A DNA stretch of 64,000 nt from VGTK01 sp046327915 (GTDB lineage Bacteria; Desulfobacterota; Binatia; UBA12015): NCBI GenBank assembly GCA_046327915.1, contig JAXLXO010000032.1:7410-71409 (forward strand), in the 5' to 3' direction. The position numbers and the translations under genes were made by a program. The notes below the pieces were generated by a model that saw only the letters and a list, made by a program, of their open reading frames with translations, did not search any database and had not been told where the DNA came from. This document shows, piece after piece, positions 35,274 through 44,654 of the stretch; the stretch's first letter is position 1; each line of letters begins with the position of its first letter.

Positions 35274-36646
35274 TGCGAGATGTCCTCGAGCGCGCGCGCG
35301 TTGGTCCGCGGACCGAACACGCCGACGACCAGCGCCACGCCGAGCATCGCCGCCGCCATGAACACGAACACCGCGAACACGCCGCGCACCAGCAGCGCGC
35401 CGATGATCAAGGTCGAGAACACCGCGCTCAGCCGGCTCATGCTGTAGGTGAAGCCGACGCCGGTCGCGCGCGCGCGGGTCGGGAAGAGCTCCGCCTGATA
35501 GGCATGGAAGGCCGACGAGAACCAGTAGCTGAAGATCGTGAACAGCGCGCCGATCGCGACGATGGCGACCGCCGAGCGCGCGAACGGGAACGCGAGGCCG
35601 GTCACCGCCATCAGCGTCGACAGCACCACGATCGAGCGCTTGCGCTCGAAGCGCTCCGCCGTGAGCACGCCGAGCAGCGGACCCACCGGGCTCACCAGCG
35701 CGATCAGGAACGAGTACTCGAGCGAGCTGCCGAGGCTCTCCCCCTGCCGCAGCAGGAACGTCGGCGCCCAGTTCGCGAATCCGTAGATGCCGACGGTCTG
35801 CAGCAGGTGGAAGACCAGCAGCATGATGGTCCGCGAGCGGTACGCGGGACCGAAGAGCTCGCGCACCGGGACGCGCTCGGCACGCTCCACGCGCAGCGCA
35901 CCCGGCGCGGGCAGCGGACCTCCGTGATCCGCCTCGACCTGGCGCTCGATCTCCGCCATCACGCGCTCGGCCTCGTCGGTGCGCCCCACCGACTCGAGCC
36001 AGCGCGGCGACTCCGGCACGCCGCGGCGGATCCACCACGCGAACACGCCGCCGAGCGCGCCGATCACCAGGATCCAGCGCCAGCCGTCGAGCCCCTCGTG
36101 CGTCGGCAGCAGCACGCGCGACAGCAGCGCCGCGACCGGGATCGCGCAGAAGCCGACCAGCTGCGTGATCGCGACGAAGCGTCCGCGATACGCGCCGGGG
36201 ACGATCTCCGTCACGTAGGTGTCGATCACAACGAGCTCGGCGCCGATGCCGACGCCGGCGAGCGCGCGCGTGACGATCAGCCACGTCGCGTCGGGCGAGA
36301 ACGCGCCCGCGAGCGTGAACGCCGAATAGACCAGCAGCATCAGCACGAACGACGTGCGCCGCCCGAAGCGGTCGCTGCCGATGCCGAACACGACCGTTCC
36401 GGCGAACATGCCGAGGAAGCCGGCCGCGATCAGGACGCTGAACTGCTCGAGACCGAGGAACCCCGAGGCCTGCAGCGCGGCCCCGATGTAGGCCATCATG
36501 AAGATGTCGAAGAAATCGAAGAACGCGCCGAGCGAGATCAGCGCGATGAAGCGGTAGTGGAAGCGGACGAGCGGCAGGCGCTCGACGCGAGCCGCGATCG
36601 ACGGCCGCGGCGCGCCGCCCGGCCCGGCGCTGCGCGCGGTCGTCAT
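35270..36646 (-). CDS. MFS transporter
   Basis: A 458-residue major facilitator with about 12 hydrophobic segments. The loop 2-3 motif is GIGSDRFGRRTSF, the central loop has PESPRWLESVG, and the matching loop 8-9 region is LTAERFERKRS. These are sugar-porter/aromatic-acid-type (AAHS-like) features: the RWLE motif after TM6 is typical. The likely substrate is a sugar, sugar acid or organic acid, moved by proton symport. It lies 46 bp after the glycerophosphodiesterase gene on the same strand. The stop codon overlaps the stop of the MBL gene (4 bp, CTAG). Confidence 0.92.
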   Translation of the reverse strand: MTTARSAGPGGAPRPSIAARVERLPLVRFHYRFIALISLGAFFDFFDIFMMAYIGAALQASGFLGLEQFSVLIAAGFLGMFAGTVVFGIGSDRFGRRTSFVLMLLVYSAFTLAGAFSPDATWLIVTRALAGVGIGAELVVIDTYVTEIVPGAYRGRFVAITQLVGFCAIPVAALLSRVLLPTHEGLDGWRWILVIGALGGVFAWWIRRGVPESPRWLESVGRTDEAERVMAEIERQVEADHGGPLPAPGALRVERAERVPVRELFGPAYRSRTIMLLVFHLLQTVGIYGFANWAPTFLLRQGESLGSSLEYSFLIALVSPVGPLLGVLTAERFERKRSIVVLSTLMAVTGLAFPFARSAVAIVAIGALFTIFSYWFSSAFHAYQAELFPTRARATGVGFTYSMSRLSAVFSTLIIGALLVRGVFAVFVFMAAAMLGVALVVGVFGPRTNARALEDISH

Positions 36647-36692
36647 GCGTGCTCTGCTGCGACGGTCCCGGAAGAGCGGCGGACGGCCGGAC

Positions 36693-37634
36693 TCAGCCGT
36701 TCTTCGCCTTCACGCACGCGCGGTGCAGCGAGGCCGCACGGCGCGCGACCTGCCGTCCACGGCCGGCGCGCTTGCCGAGCACGGCGTCGAGCTTGTCGGC
36801 GACGTTGGTGAACATGCCGTCGACGCCCTGCGAGATCAGCGTCGTCATCGTCGCCGGCGCGTCCACGGTCCACGGGTGGACGTCGAGGCAGCGCTCGTGC
36901 GCGAGCGGGACGATGGTCGCCATGTTGATGGGCAGCGCGCCGACGCCGACGGCGTAGGTCGCCATCGTGTCGAGCTGGTCGGCGAGCGGCGGGCTGCCCG
37001 GGAAGAACGACAGCAGCTGGATCAGCGGCAGCGTCGGGTCGAGACCGTGCACCTTCTGCAGGCTCGCGGTGCTGAACGACTGGATCAGCACCTGCCAGCT
37101 GCGCGCGGACGGCTTGCGGAGCTTGTACTTGTCCATCATCGCGAGCAGCCGCTCCTCCATGTGGTCGGCGGAGTCGGGGCTCTTGGTCTCGATGTAGTAA
37201 TTGACGCGCTTGCCGTAGCGCTGGAAGACCTCCTCGAGGGTCGGGATCTGCAGGCCCACGTAGTCGGGACGCGCGAGGCTCGGGTTCGCGTCGTTGAACC
37301 ACGAGCCGGCGTCGCAGGACTTCACCTGCGCGAGGGTTTTGGTATTGACCGGACCGGTGCAGTTCTCGGCCGGGCCGCGCGCCGTGCGGTCGAGGGTCTC
37401 GTCGTGCATGCACACCAGAACGCCGTCGCTGGTGAGCTGCAGGTCCTGCTCGATGTAGTCGGCGCCCATCTGGAGCGCGAGGTCGTACGAGGCGATGGTA
37501 TGCTCCGGGGCGTACCCCGACGCGCCGCGGTGGCCGATGTTGATCACGGGCGGCGGCGTCGCGGCGAGGGCCGGGACGACGGCGGCGAGGGAGACGACGA
37601 CGGCGAGCTTGACGGCGAGCGGGAGCCTGCGCAT
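36693..37634 (-). CDS. exported glycerophosphodiester phosphodiesterase
   Basis: A 313-residue enzyme with signal peptide (about residues 1-25). The GDPD motif is GHRGASGYAPEHT with His35, Arg36 and Glu44, followed by YIEQDLQLTSDG (acidic metal ligands), MHDETLDRT with the second catalytic His, and YYIETKSP. Reaction: glycerophosphodiester plus water gives glycerol-3-phosphate and an alcohol, in the periplasm or outside. The transporter gene downstream (46 bp) could import a product, which is inference from position. The C-terminus has an Arg/Lys-rich tail. Confidence 0.93.
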   Translation of the reverse strand: MRRLPLAVKLAVVVSLAAVVPALAATPPPVINIGHRGASGYAPEHTIASYDLALQMGADYIEQDLQLTSDGVLVCMHDETLDRTARGPAENCTGPVNTKTLAQVKSCDAGSWFNDANPSLARPDYVGLQIPTLEEVFQRYGKRVNYYIETKSPDSADHMEERLLAMMDKYKLRKPSARSWQVLIQSFSTASLQKVHGLDPTLPLIQLLSFFPGSPPLADQLDTMATYAVGVGALPINMATIVPLAHERCLDVHPWTVDAPATMTTLISQGVDGMFTNVADKLDAVLGKRAGRGRQVARRAASLHRACVKAKNG

Positions 37635-37757
37635 GGGGGACCTCCGGGGTGGTTTGCGGGCCGCGGAACCGTATCAATGCCTGACGCCGCAAGTCGAGCC
37701 GGGAAAGCACGCCACCGCCCTCAATCCGGGCGGGGGAAGAGCCGATGGTCTCCCGCG

Positions 37758-38627
37758 ATGGGTGACCAGCGGGGACGAAGGCTCCACGGCCGCGGGCACC
37801 GGCGGTACGCCACGCTGCCCGGCTGGCGGCCCGCCGCTGCGGCGCTCCTGCTCGCCGCCGGGATCGGTCTCGCCGCCTGCGGCGGCGGGTCGGGCGCCTC
37901 GCCGGAGGCATCTCCCGGCGCGGGCGCCGCCGTGCGCGCCGAGCTGCTCTTCGTCGTGCAGGCAGCCGGGGCCACCCTCTCCCTGCCCGGGCCGGACGGC
38001 CGCGCGATCCTTCACCTGACCGGCGTCGCGCCCAGCCTGCTCGCCTTCGCCGACCGCCCGCTGCGCATCGCGTCCGTGCGCCCGACGTCCACGCTGGTCG
38101 ACGGCTGGGCCGGCTACGGATTCACCGCCGATCCGCCCAACGGCGCGCTCACCGCCGGCGCCGCGACGCTCGACGAGCCGATCGCGCTCGAGCTGCGCGA
38201 TCCGCGCCTGGACGCCACCGCGGCGACGCTCGACTTCACGGTGACGTCGCTGTCGCCCGATCCCGCGGCGATGCTCGGCACACGGCTCGCGAGCGGCGGC
38301 TCGGTGTCGCTCTTCGTCGACGCGACCGCGCCCTCGCAGGCGGGCACTCCGCCCGCGACCGCGGACGTCGCGGAGCTGGTCGACACGCTCGGCAGCCTCA
38401 CCGGCCAGTCCTTCTCGCCCGCGCAGCAGGAGCTGATCTCGCGCGCGGCCGCGATCCTCCTGCAGGAAGCCGCCACGAACGCGTCGCACGACGACCCGCA
38501 GCTGAACCAGAGCAACGTCGGCCTGTTCATCGACGACCTGCAGCAGGTGCTCGCCGTGAGCTTCACCGCGGAGGAGCGCCAGATCCTCACCCGCGCGCTC
38601 GTGCGGATGATCGGCACGGGAACCTGA
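37758..38627 (+). CDS. lipoprotein of unknown function
   Basis: A 289-residue lipoprotein from ATG 37758 (MGDQRGRRLHGRGHRRY), with lipobox GLAAC near residue 39; an earlier ATG at 37677 is also in frame. The first domain, from about residue 55 to 140, contains LFVVQAAGATLSLPG, LHLTGVAPSLLAFADRPLR and FTADPPNGALT. This L.GV.P....F.DRP.R and DPPNA pattern recurs in many bacteria without a known function. The C-terminal ~80 residues are helical (ELVDTLGSLTGQSF, DDLQQVLAVSFTAEERQI). Envelope location inferred. Confidence 0.7.
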   Translation: MGDQRGRRLHGRGHRRYATLPGWRPAAAALLLAAGIGLAACGGGSGASPEASPGAGAAVRAELLFVVQAAGATLSLPGPDGRAILHLTGVAPSLLAFADRPLRIASVRPTSTLVDGWAGYGFTADPPNGALTAGAATLDEPIALELRDPRLDATAATLDFTVTSLSPDPAAMLGTRLASGGSVSLFVDATAPSQAGTPPATADVAELVDTLGSLTGQSFSPAQQELISRAAAILLQEAATNASHDDPQLNQSNVGLFIDDLQQVLAVSFTAEERQILTRALVRMIGTGT

Positions 38628-38663
38628 GAGCCACTCCCGCCTCGAGCCGCGACCTCGCCGGCT

Positions 38664-38681
38664 GGACGGCGCGCGCCGTCC
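38664..38681. terminator. palindromic hairpin between convergent genes
   Basis: The 18-bp perfect palindrome ggacggcgcgcgccgtcc gives a 7-bp stem with loop gcgc. It lies between the lipoprotein stop and the stop of the convergent membrane glycosyltransferase, as expected for a shared terminator; no T-run follows. Confidence 0.5.
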
Positions 38682-38682
38682 G

Positions 38683-39807
38683 CTACCGCACGCGCTCACC
38701 GAGCAGGCGCGCGATCACGGCGCCCACCGGCACCGCGGCCAGCACCACCGCCGTCAGCAGGAAGCGCTTCTCGAACATGCGGTAGGGCGCGAAGAACGCG
38801 ATCTGCCCGAAGACGATCGCCGCGAGGACGAGCGTCTCGGCCTTCGACCGGCGCCACAGCAGCGGCAGGCCGAAGGGCGCGAGCAGCACCGGCGGCGCCG
38901 GAACCAGCAGTCCGATCTGGCGATCGAGGAGCGCGTGCCGAAGTCCCTGCCAGAACGGCACGTCGAAGAACGTCCGGTGCGACGCCTCGATCGCGGTGAG
39001 GCTCACGCGCGGGTCCTCGATGACGCGGTCGTACGGCGTCGTGAACGGGTCGCCGAAGAAGTAGGCGTGCAGCGCGCCGAGCGCGAGCACCGGCAGCGCG
39101 AACGTCACCGCCGTCCGCACGAGATCGCGCCGCGACAGCTCGACCGCGGCCCACGCGAGCAGCGGCACCACGACCACGACGTTCGGCAGCTTCGCCCACA
39201 TGGCGACGCCGAGCAGCAGGCCCGCGAGAGCCGCGCGGTGGTCCGCGATCGCGAGGTAGCCGCCCACGACGAGCAGGGTCGACAGCACGTCGGGCGAGTA
39301 GCCGTAGGCGTACGGCCGCAGGACCGATCCGAACGCGAACCACAGCGTCACCGCCCACGTCACGGTCTCGGAGACGTGCCGCCGCACCGCCAGCCAGAGC
39401 AGCAGGACCAGCGCCGCGACCTGCAGCACGTTGAACGCGAGCAGCCCGAGGTCGCCGCCGATCGCGTAGAACGGCGCCGACACGATCGGCATCAGCACCG
39501 GGTGCTTCGGATACCACTCTCCGCCCTGACCGAGCGCGGCGCTGCCCTCGAGGCGCGCGCCGGTCTCGGCGAGGTTGTTGCGCAGGTCGAGGTCGCCGTC
39601 CTCGAGCATCGACCGCACCGCCGCCCGGTACTGCAGCCCGTCGCCGACGAAGAACAGCGGCACCTCGACCGGGCCGCCCGACGCCTGCAGCACGACCGTG
39701 CGGTACGACCCGACGGCCTCGGCCGTGTACCCGATCAGAAGGATGAGCCCGAGCACGGCCAGCGAGCGCGCGTGTCCGATGCGCGGGGCATTCGGGGAGT
39801 CGTTCAT
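38683..39807 (-). CDS. membrane GT-C type glycosyltransferase-like protein
   Basis: A 374-residue membrane protein from ATG 39807 with about ten hydrophobic segments. Early acidic residues lie in the first extracytoplasmic loop (FVGDGLQYRAAVRSMLEDGDLD), and YPKHPVLMPIVSAPFYAIGG follows, a pattern of polyprenyl-phosphate-sugar using GT-C enzymes. Further features are AYGYSPDVLS, AMWAKLPNVVVV and the late loop HAYFFGDPFTTPYDR. Acceptor unknown. The start codon lies 67 bp from the GT2 gene on the other strand, so both probably share a promoter region. Confidence 0.75.
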   Translation of the reverse strand: MNDSPNAPRIGHARSLAVLGLILLIGYTAEAVGSYRTVVLQASGGPVEVPLFFVGDGLQYRAAVRSMLEDGDLDLRNNLAETGARLEGSAALGQGGEWYPKHPVLMPIVSAPFYAIGGDLGLLAFNVLQVAALVLLLWLAVRRHVSETVTWAVTLWFAFGSVLRPYAYGYSPDVLSTLLVVGGYLAIADHRAALAGLLLGVAMWAKLPNVVVVVPLLAWAAVELSRRDLVRTAVTFALPVLALGALHAYFFGDPFTTPYDRVIEDPRVSLTAIEASHRTFFDVPFWQGLRHALLDRQIGLLVPAPPVLLAPFGLPLLWRRSKAETLVLAAIVFGQIAFFAPYRMFEKRFLLTAVVLAAVPVGAVIARLLGERVR

Positions 39808-39874
39808 CGGGAGAGGCCTCGCGGCGTCGTATTCGCGCTGGGAAGCCGGTGTCAAGCACGCTATGGGAGCTTCG

Positions 39875-40861
39875 ATGCAGCGGCTGGCCGTGGTCATCCC
39901 GATCTTCAACGAGCGCGACACCCTGCCGGAGCTCCAGCGGCGGCTGTGTGCCGCGTTCGCCGCCATGCCCGACGTCGCCGCGAGCGTCGTCTACGTGAAC
40001 GACGGCAGTCGCGACGACTCGCTGGCCGCGATGCTCCGGCAGCAGCAGGACGACCCGCGCTTCGGCGCCATCGACCTGTCGCGCAACTTCGGGCACCAGG
40101 CGGCGCTCACGGCGGGACTCGCCGCCGTCGGTGCCGACGCCGACGCGGTGGTCACCATGGACGGCGACCTGCAGGATCCGCCGGAGCTCATCCCCGAGCT
40201 GGTCGCGTCGTGGCGGGCCGGCGCCGACGTCGTGCGTGCGGTGCGGCTCGGTCGCGCCGAGCGCGGGATCCGCCGCGTCTGCTTCGACGCCTTCCATCGC
40301 CTCATGGGATGGCTGAGCGACTTTCCGGTTCCCGGTCACGTCGGAATCTTCGGCCTGCTGAGCCGGACCGCGCTCGACGAGCTCAACCGCCTGCCCGAGC
40401 GCAACCGCTTCCTGCCGGGCCTGCGCGCGTGGATCGGGTTCGATCAGCGCGAGGTGTTCTACACGCGCGACGACCGCGCGGACGGCGCGTCGCGGCAGAG
40501 CTTCGCGCGCCTCGTCCGCTACGCGCTCGACGGCCTCCTGAGCTTCTCCTACAAGCCGCTCCGCCTGATGATGGTGGCCGGTGCGACGGTGAGCACGCTC
40601 GGCTTCCTGCTCGCGCTGTCGTTCATCGTGCGGCGGCTCGCCGGAACGGAGCCTGCGCAGACCGGCTTCACCACGCTGGTGACGCTCGTGCTCTTTCTCG
40701 GCGGCCTCCAGCTGATCGCCATCGGGCTCGTCGGCGAGTACCTCGGCCGCATCTACGACGAGGTCAAGCAACGACCGCTCTACATCGTGCGCCGCGACTG
40801 CCGGTCGCACCCCGTCGCCCCCGACGCGGCGAGCGGCGGCGACCGGAACGCGGCACGTTGA
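39875..40861 (+). CDS. polyprenyl-phosphate glycosyltransferase (GtrB/ArnC-like GT2)
   Basis: A 328-residue GT2 from ATG 39875; gggag 5 nt upstream favours it over ATG 39863. Domains: GT-A core with VVIPIFNERDTLP, VVYVNDGSRDDS and TMDGDLQDPPELIP (DxD), then LLSRTALDELNRLPERNRFLPG and a C-terminal pair of TM helices (about residues 235-260 and 268-292), as in GtrB/DPMS enzymes. The reaction would be transfer of sugar from a nucleotide donor to undecaprenyl phosphate on the cytoplasmic face. The next two genes on this strand (TTG/ATG overlap) encode a large GT-C protein that could use the product. This forms a plausible glycan-modifying operon. Confidence 0.92.
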   Translation: MQRLAVVIPIFNERDTLPELQRRLCAAFAAMPDVAASVVYVNDGSRDDSLAAMLRQQQDDPRFGAIDLSRNFGHQAALTAGLAAVGADADAVVTMDGDLQDPPELIPELVASWRAGADVVRAVRLGRAERGIRRVCFDAFHRLMGWLSDFPVPGHVGIFGLLSRTALDELNRLPERNRFLPGLRAWIGFDQREVFYTRDDRADGASRQSFARLVRYALDGLLSFSYKPLRLMMVAGATVSTLGFLLALSFIVRRLAGTEPAQTGFTTLVTLVLFLGGLQLIAIGLVGEYLGRIYDEVKQRPLYIVRRDCRSHPVAPDAASGGDRNAAR

Positions 40862-40872
40862 CGACGCGCCCG

Positions 40873-42966
40873 ATGCAGGGCCGCGCGATCGCGACGTGGA
40901 CGGTCGTCGCGGCGCTCTGTCTCGCCTACTACGCCGCCGCGATCAGCGCGTCGGCCGACAAGTCCGCCGCCTACGACGAAGGCCTGCACCTGGTCGCGGG
41001 GTACAGCTACTGGACGCACGGCGACTTCCGCCTGCAGCCCGAGAACGGCAACCTGCCGCAGCGCTGGGCCGCGATCCCTCTCGTCCTCGGTGACGCGAGG
41101 TTTCCGAGCCTCGACCAGCCGGACTGGCTCGCGTCGCGCGCGCCCGAGATGAGCGACCGCTTCCTGTTCGCCGTCGGCAACGACCCGCAAAGCCTGCTGC
41201 TGCGCAGCCGCGCCATGATCGCGCTCGCGGGCGTCGCGCTCGGCGTGCTGGTGTTCGTGTGGACGCGCAGGCTCCTCGGAACGGCGGCCGGCCTCACCGC
41301 GCTCGCGCTGTTCGCGTCGTCGCCGACGATGCTGAGCAACGGCGCGCTCGCGACGTCCGACATGGTCGCGGCGCTGTTCTTCCTCGCGACGCTCGGCGCC
41401 ACGTGGCGCGCGCTTCGGAAACCGACGTGGCGATCCGTCGCCGGCGCCGGCCTGATCCTCGGCCTGCTCCTGCTCTCGAAGTATTCCGCGGCGACGCTGC
41501 TGCCGATGATCGCGCTCCTCGTCGCGATCCAGCTCGCGAGCGACCACCCCGTCGTCTTCCGGCTCGGACGATCGCGGCGGCTGCGCGGGCGCGGGGCGCG
41601 CCTGCTGTCGCACGTCGCGGTGCTCGCGCTGCAGGTGCTCGTCGCGTGGGCCGTCGTGTGGAGCTTCTACGGCTGGCGCTACGCTATGTTCGCGGACGGG
41701 CAGCGGACGCAGACCGTCGACGGACGCGCGGTCGCGTCGCAGCCGGAGGTTCCGCTCGAGCGGCTCGTCAAGAACAACGACGCGGTCGAGCGCATCGTCG
41801 CGGCTGCGCGGCGCGCGCATCTCCTGCCCGAGGCGTACCTCTACGGCTTCACGCACACGTACCAGCGCTCGCAGATGCGCAAGGCGTTCCTGAACGGCGC
41901 GTTCGGCATCCACGGCTGGCCGGAGTTCTTTCCGTACACGCTGCTGGTCAAGACGCCGCTGTCGCTGTTCGTTCTCGTCGGGCTCGGCGCGCTCGCCCTG
42001 GGGCGGCGCTGCCTGCGGGTGCCGGACTCCCGCCGCCGCGCGCGTCTGATCGCACGCGGGCTCTACCGCAGCGCGCCGCTGTGGGTGCTGTTCGTGGTGT
42101 ACTGGGCGTTCGCGATCACGAGCCATCTGAACATCGGCCACCGCCACATCCTGCCGACCTATCCGCCGATGCTGGTGCTCGCCGGCGCCTCGGCGCTGTG
42201 GCTCGCCCCGTCGGCCTGGCGGCGATCGTCGCGCGCCGGTGCGATCGATCCGCGCGCCGCGCTCGCAGCGGGCCTGGTGGTCATCGGAATCGCCGCCGCG
42301 CTGGCGGAGGCCGTCATGGTCTGGCCCGACTACCTCGCGTACTTCAACCAGATCGTCGGCGGCTCCCGTCACGGCTATCGCCACCTCGTCGACAGCTCGC
42401 TCGACTGGGGACAGGATCTGCCCGGCGTCCGCCGATGGCTGCACGACGCAGGACTCGACGCGGACGAGGCGACACCCGTGTACCTGTCGTACTTCGGCCG
42501 GAGCCCGCACGAGTCCTACGGCATCCGCGCGACGCTCCTGCCGTCGTTCCCCGACCGACGGCCTCGACCGGCGGAGCCGCCGTCGGACACGCCGATCCCG
42601 CCGGCCGATCTGCTGCCCGGCACCTACGTCATCAGCGCCACGATGCTGCAGAACGTGCTCTCGATGACACCGGGCCCGTGGGCACCGGAGTACGAGAGCG
42701 CCTACCAGCAGTCACGCCGGCTGGTGGCGGCGTTCGAGGCCACACGCGACGACCCGGACGCGCGCCGCGAGCTTCTCGGGCAGCGCGGCGCGCTGTTCTG
42801 GGCGACGGCTTTCTGGGAGCTCGAGCGCTTCCGCTTCCAGCGTCTCTGCAGCTGGCTGCGGCAGCGCGAGCCGGACGCGCAGATCCACTCGTCGATGAAC
42901 GTGTACCGCGTGTCGGCGGCGGACCTCGCCGCCGCACTCGACGGCCCGCCGGTCGAGCCGCGCTGA
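40873..42966 (+). CDS. GT-C/PMT-like (GT39/ArnT-type) membrane glycosyltransferase
   Basis: A 697-residue membrane protein, from ATG 40873; a TTG at 40858 overlapping the previous stop by 4 bp is also possible. An acidic loop after TM1 (SADKSAAYDEGLHLVAGYSYW) is the DE-containing loop typical of PMT-type GT-C enzymes. About ten TM segments follow, with conserved WSFYGWRYAMF, PYTLLVKTPLSLF, NIGHRHILPTYPPMLVLAGA, and PDYLAYFNQIVGG. The last ~200 residues are a soluble periplasmic region with SSLDWGQDLPG. Such enzymes move sugars from polyprenyl-phosphate to a protein, lipid or glycan. It probably uses the upstream GtrB-like product. Confidence 0.85.
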   Translation: MQGRAIATWTVVAALCLAYYAAAISASADKSAAYDEGLHLVAGYSYWTHGDFRLQPENGNLPQRWAAIPLVLGDARFPSLDQPDWLASRAPEMSDRFLFAVGNDPQSLLLRSRAMIALAGVALGVLVFVWTRRLLGTAAGLTALALFASSPTMLSNGALATSDMVAALFFLATLGATWRALRKPTWRSVAGAGLILGLLLLSKYSAATLLPMIALLVAIQLASDHPVVFRLGRSRRLRGRGARLLSHVAVLALQVLVAWAVVWSFYGWRYAMFADGQRTQTVDGRAVASQPEVPLERLVKNNDAVERIVAAARRAHLLPEAYLYGFTHTYQRSQMRKAFLNGAFGIHGWPEFFPYTLLVKTPLSLFVLVGLGALALGRRCLRVPDSRRRARLIARGLYRSAPLWVLFVVYWAFAITSHLNIGHRHILPTYPPMLVLAGASALWLAPSAWRRSSRAGAIDPRAALAAGLVVIGIAAALAEAVMVWPDYLAYFNQIVGGSRHGYRHLVDSSLDWGQDLPGVRRWLHDAGLDADEATPVYLSYFGRSPHESYGIRATLLPSFPDRRPRPAEPPSDTPIPPADLLPGTYVISATMLQNVLSMTPGPWAPEYESAYQQSRRLVAAFEATRDDPDARRELLGQRGALFWATAFWELERFRFQRLCSWLRQREPDAQIHSSMNVYRVSAADLAAALDGPPVEPR

Positions 42967-42997
42967 AGCACGGCGGACGACCGAGGCCGCGCCGCGA

Positions 42998-43603
42998 TCA
43001 CGCGCCCGGCCGTGCCCTCAGCAGCAGCGCCGAGCGCCGCGAGCCCGCGTGCAGCACGACGCGCTCGTCGATCGCGACGCCGCCCGCGTCGAGCGCGCGC
43101 CGGAAGTCGTCCTCGTAGGTGACGCGTCCGAAGTCGATCGTCGTCAAGCGCCGCAGCAGCGGCTTCAGCCGCTCGACGACCGGCGAGCGCTCGTGCTCGA
43201 AGGTCTGCGTGAACCAGAGCCGGCCGCCGGGGCTCAGCAGCGACACCACGTGGCGCACCGCCGCGGGCGGATCGGGCAGCAGCATGAAGCTGCCGCTGAA
43301 GTAGGCGGCGTCGTACGGTCCGCCGTGGTGATCGTAGATCGACTCGACGTGCGCCGCGACGTGGCTCGCGAGCCCGTGTCGCGACACCTTGCGCGTGCAG
43401 CGCGCGACATAGTCGGCGTCGATGTCGACGCCCGTCACCCGCAGGTCGTGCGCGCGCAGGAGGTCGGCGTGCGTCAGCAGCGCGCCGCCGGTGCCGATGC
43501 CGACGTCGAGCAGGCGGCAGCCGCGCGCGAGGCGCGTCAGGACCGCCTCGTACCAGGACGCGGTGAGCGGCACGACGGCCAGGTCGTAGAGTGCGGCGCG
43601 CAC
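42998..43603 (-). CDS. class I SAM-dependent methyltransferase
   Basis: A 201-residue enzyme taken from GTG 43603 (VRAALYDLAVVPLTAS); an ATG at 43693 is in frame and would overlap the divergent glycosyltransferase start. The SAM site is RLLDVGIGTGGALL, followed by VTGVDIDADYVARC as the acidic loop and YDAAYFSGSFMLLPDP in the motif IV position, then LLSPGGRLWFTQTF. The core is complete. Substrate unknown. It stands in the glycan neighbourhood, so a sugar or lipid acceptor is possible. Confidence 0.8.
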   Translation of the reverse strand: MRAALYDLAVVPLTASWYEAVLTRLARGCRLLDVGIGTGGALLTHADLLRAHDLRVTGVDIDADYVARCTRKVSRHGLASHVAAHVESIYDHHGGPYDAAYFSGSFMLLPDPPAAVRHVVSLLSPGGRLWFTQTFEHERSPVVERLKPLLRRLTTIDFGRVTYEDDFRRALDAGGVAIDERVVLHAGSRRSALLLRARPGA

Positions 43604-43691
43604 GAGCCGATCGTACGACGGACGCGCGCGGATTCCGAACGCTCCCCGCGCGGCTCGCGCGCACCGCGTTCGCGGCGTAGACGGAGGGACC

Positions 43692-44654
43692 ATGCGCGTC
43701 GTCGACGGCCTCGTCAGCGCGATCATCCCGGCGTACCAGCAGGAGCGCGTCGTCCGGGAGACGATCGCGAGCGTCCAGGCGCAGACGTACGGAAACCTGC
43801 AGATCGTCGTTGCGGACGACGCCTCCACCGACGGCACGACCGACGTCGTCGCCGACCTGGCGCGCGAGGATCCGCGCATCGAGCTCGTGCGCGCGCCGGT
43901 CAACGGCGGCATCACCGTCAATTGCAATCGCGGGCTCGCCGCCGCGCGCGGTGAGCTCGCCGCGTGGCTCGGCGGCGACGACCTGTGGCTGCCGTCGAAG
44001 ATCGAGAAGCAGGTGCGCGTCCTCGCCTCCGACCCGCGGGTGACTCTCGTCGGGACGGACGTCGAGGTGTTCTTCGACGACGGCGCGCCGTCGCAGGTCG
44101 CGCGCTGCGAGGTCATGCGCCGCGGCGGGACGCTCGAGGATTTCGTCCGTGCCTCGCGGCACATCCCCACGTCGTCGTTCATGTACCGGCGCAGCGCGAT
44201 GCCCGATCTGGTGTTCGATCCGCGGCTGCGCGTCGTCAGCGACTGGCTGTTCAACGTCGAGTGCGCCGCGCGGGGCCGCCTCGGGTACGTTCCGGAAGTG
44301 CTGACGCGATATCGCCGCTGGGAGGGCAACGTCACCGCCGCCGGAGCCGATCGCGCGTGGCTCGACGATCGACTGATCTCGACCGACATCCTGCTGGAGA
44401 AGCATCCGGAGCTCGGGGCCGCGCTGATGGTCGCGCGGATGAACATGCTGCTGCGGGCCGGGCTGCGCCATCTCGGCGAGGAGGACTTCGCTGCCGCGCG
44501 CCGGCTGTTCCGCGCCGCGTGCGCGCAGCGTCCGGCGGACGTGCGGCCGCGCCTCCTGCTCGGCTTCGCCCGCTTCGGCGTCAATCCGTATGCGTCACGG
44601 GCTCTGCGTACCGCCGGACGGCAGGCGCTCGGCCTCCTGCTCGGCGGCCGCTGA
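43692..44654 (+). CDS. GT2 family glycosyltransferase
   Basis: A 320-residue GT-A enzyme. Start is clear: ATG 43692 follows ggaggg by 3 nt. Motifs: SAIIPAYQQERVV, IVVADDASTDGTTDV, AWLGGDDLWLPSK (DD metal site), VVSDWLFNVECA and a helical C-terminus of ~80 residues with a TPR-like pattern (EDFAAARRLFRAACAQRPAD). The start overlaps the possible ATG 43693 of the divergent methyltransferase in the tetranucleotide CATG. Its 3' end overlaps the GNAT gene tail-to-tail by 60 bp. Donor and acceptor unknown. Confidence 0.9.
   Translation: MRVVDGLVSAIIPAYQQERVVRETIASVQAQTYGNLQIVVADDASTDGTTDVVADLAREDPRIELVRAPVNGGITVNCNRGLAAARGELAAWLGGDDLWLPSKIEKQVRVLASDPRVTLVGTDVEVFFDDGAPSQVARCEVMRRGGTLEDFVRASRHIPTSSFMYRRSAMPDLVFDPRLRVVSDWLFNVECAARGRLGYVPEVLTRYRRWEGNVTAAGADRAWLDDRLISTDILLEKHPELGAALMVARMNMLLRAGLRHLGEEDFAAARRLFRAACAQRPADVRPRLLLGFARFGVNPYASRALRTAGRQALGLLLGGR

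Noticed and set aside
38935..40870. Plus-strand open frame joined to the GT-C gene
   Set aside because: The early part has no protein pattern and runs opposite or out of frame with real genes; only the part after 40873 is a real glycosyltransferase.
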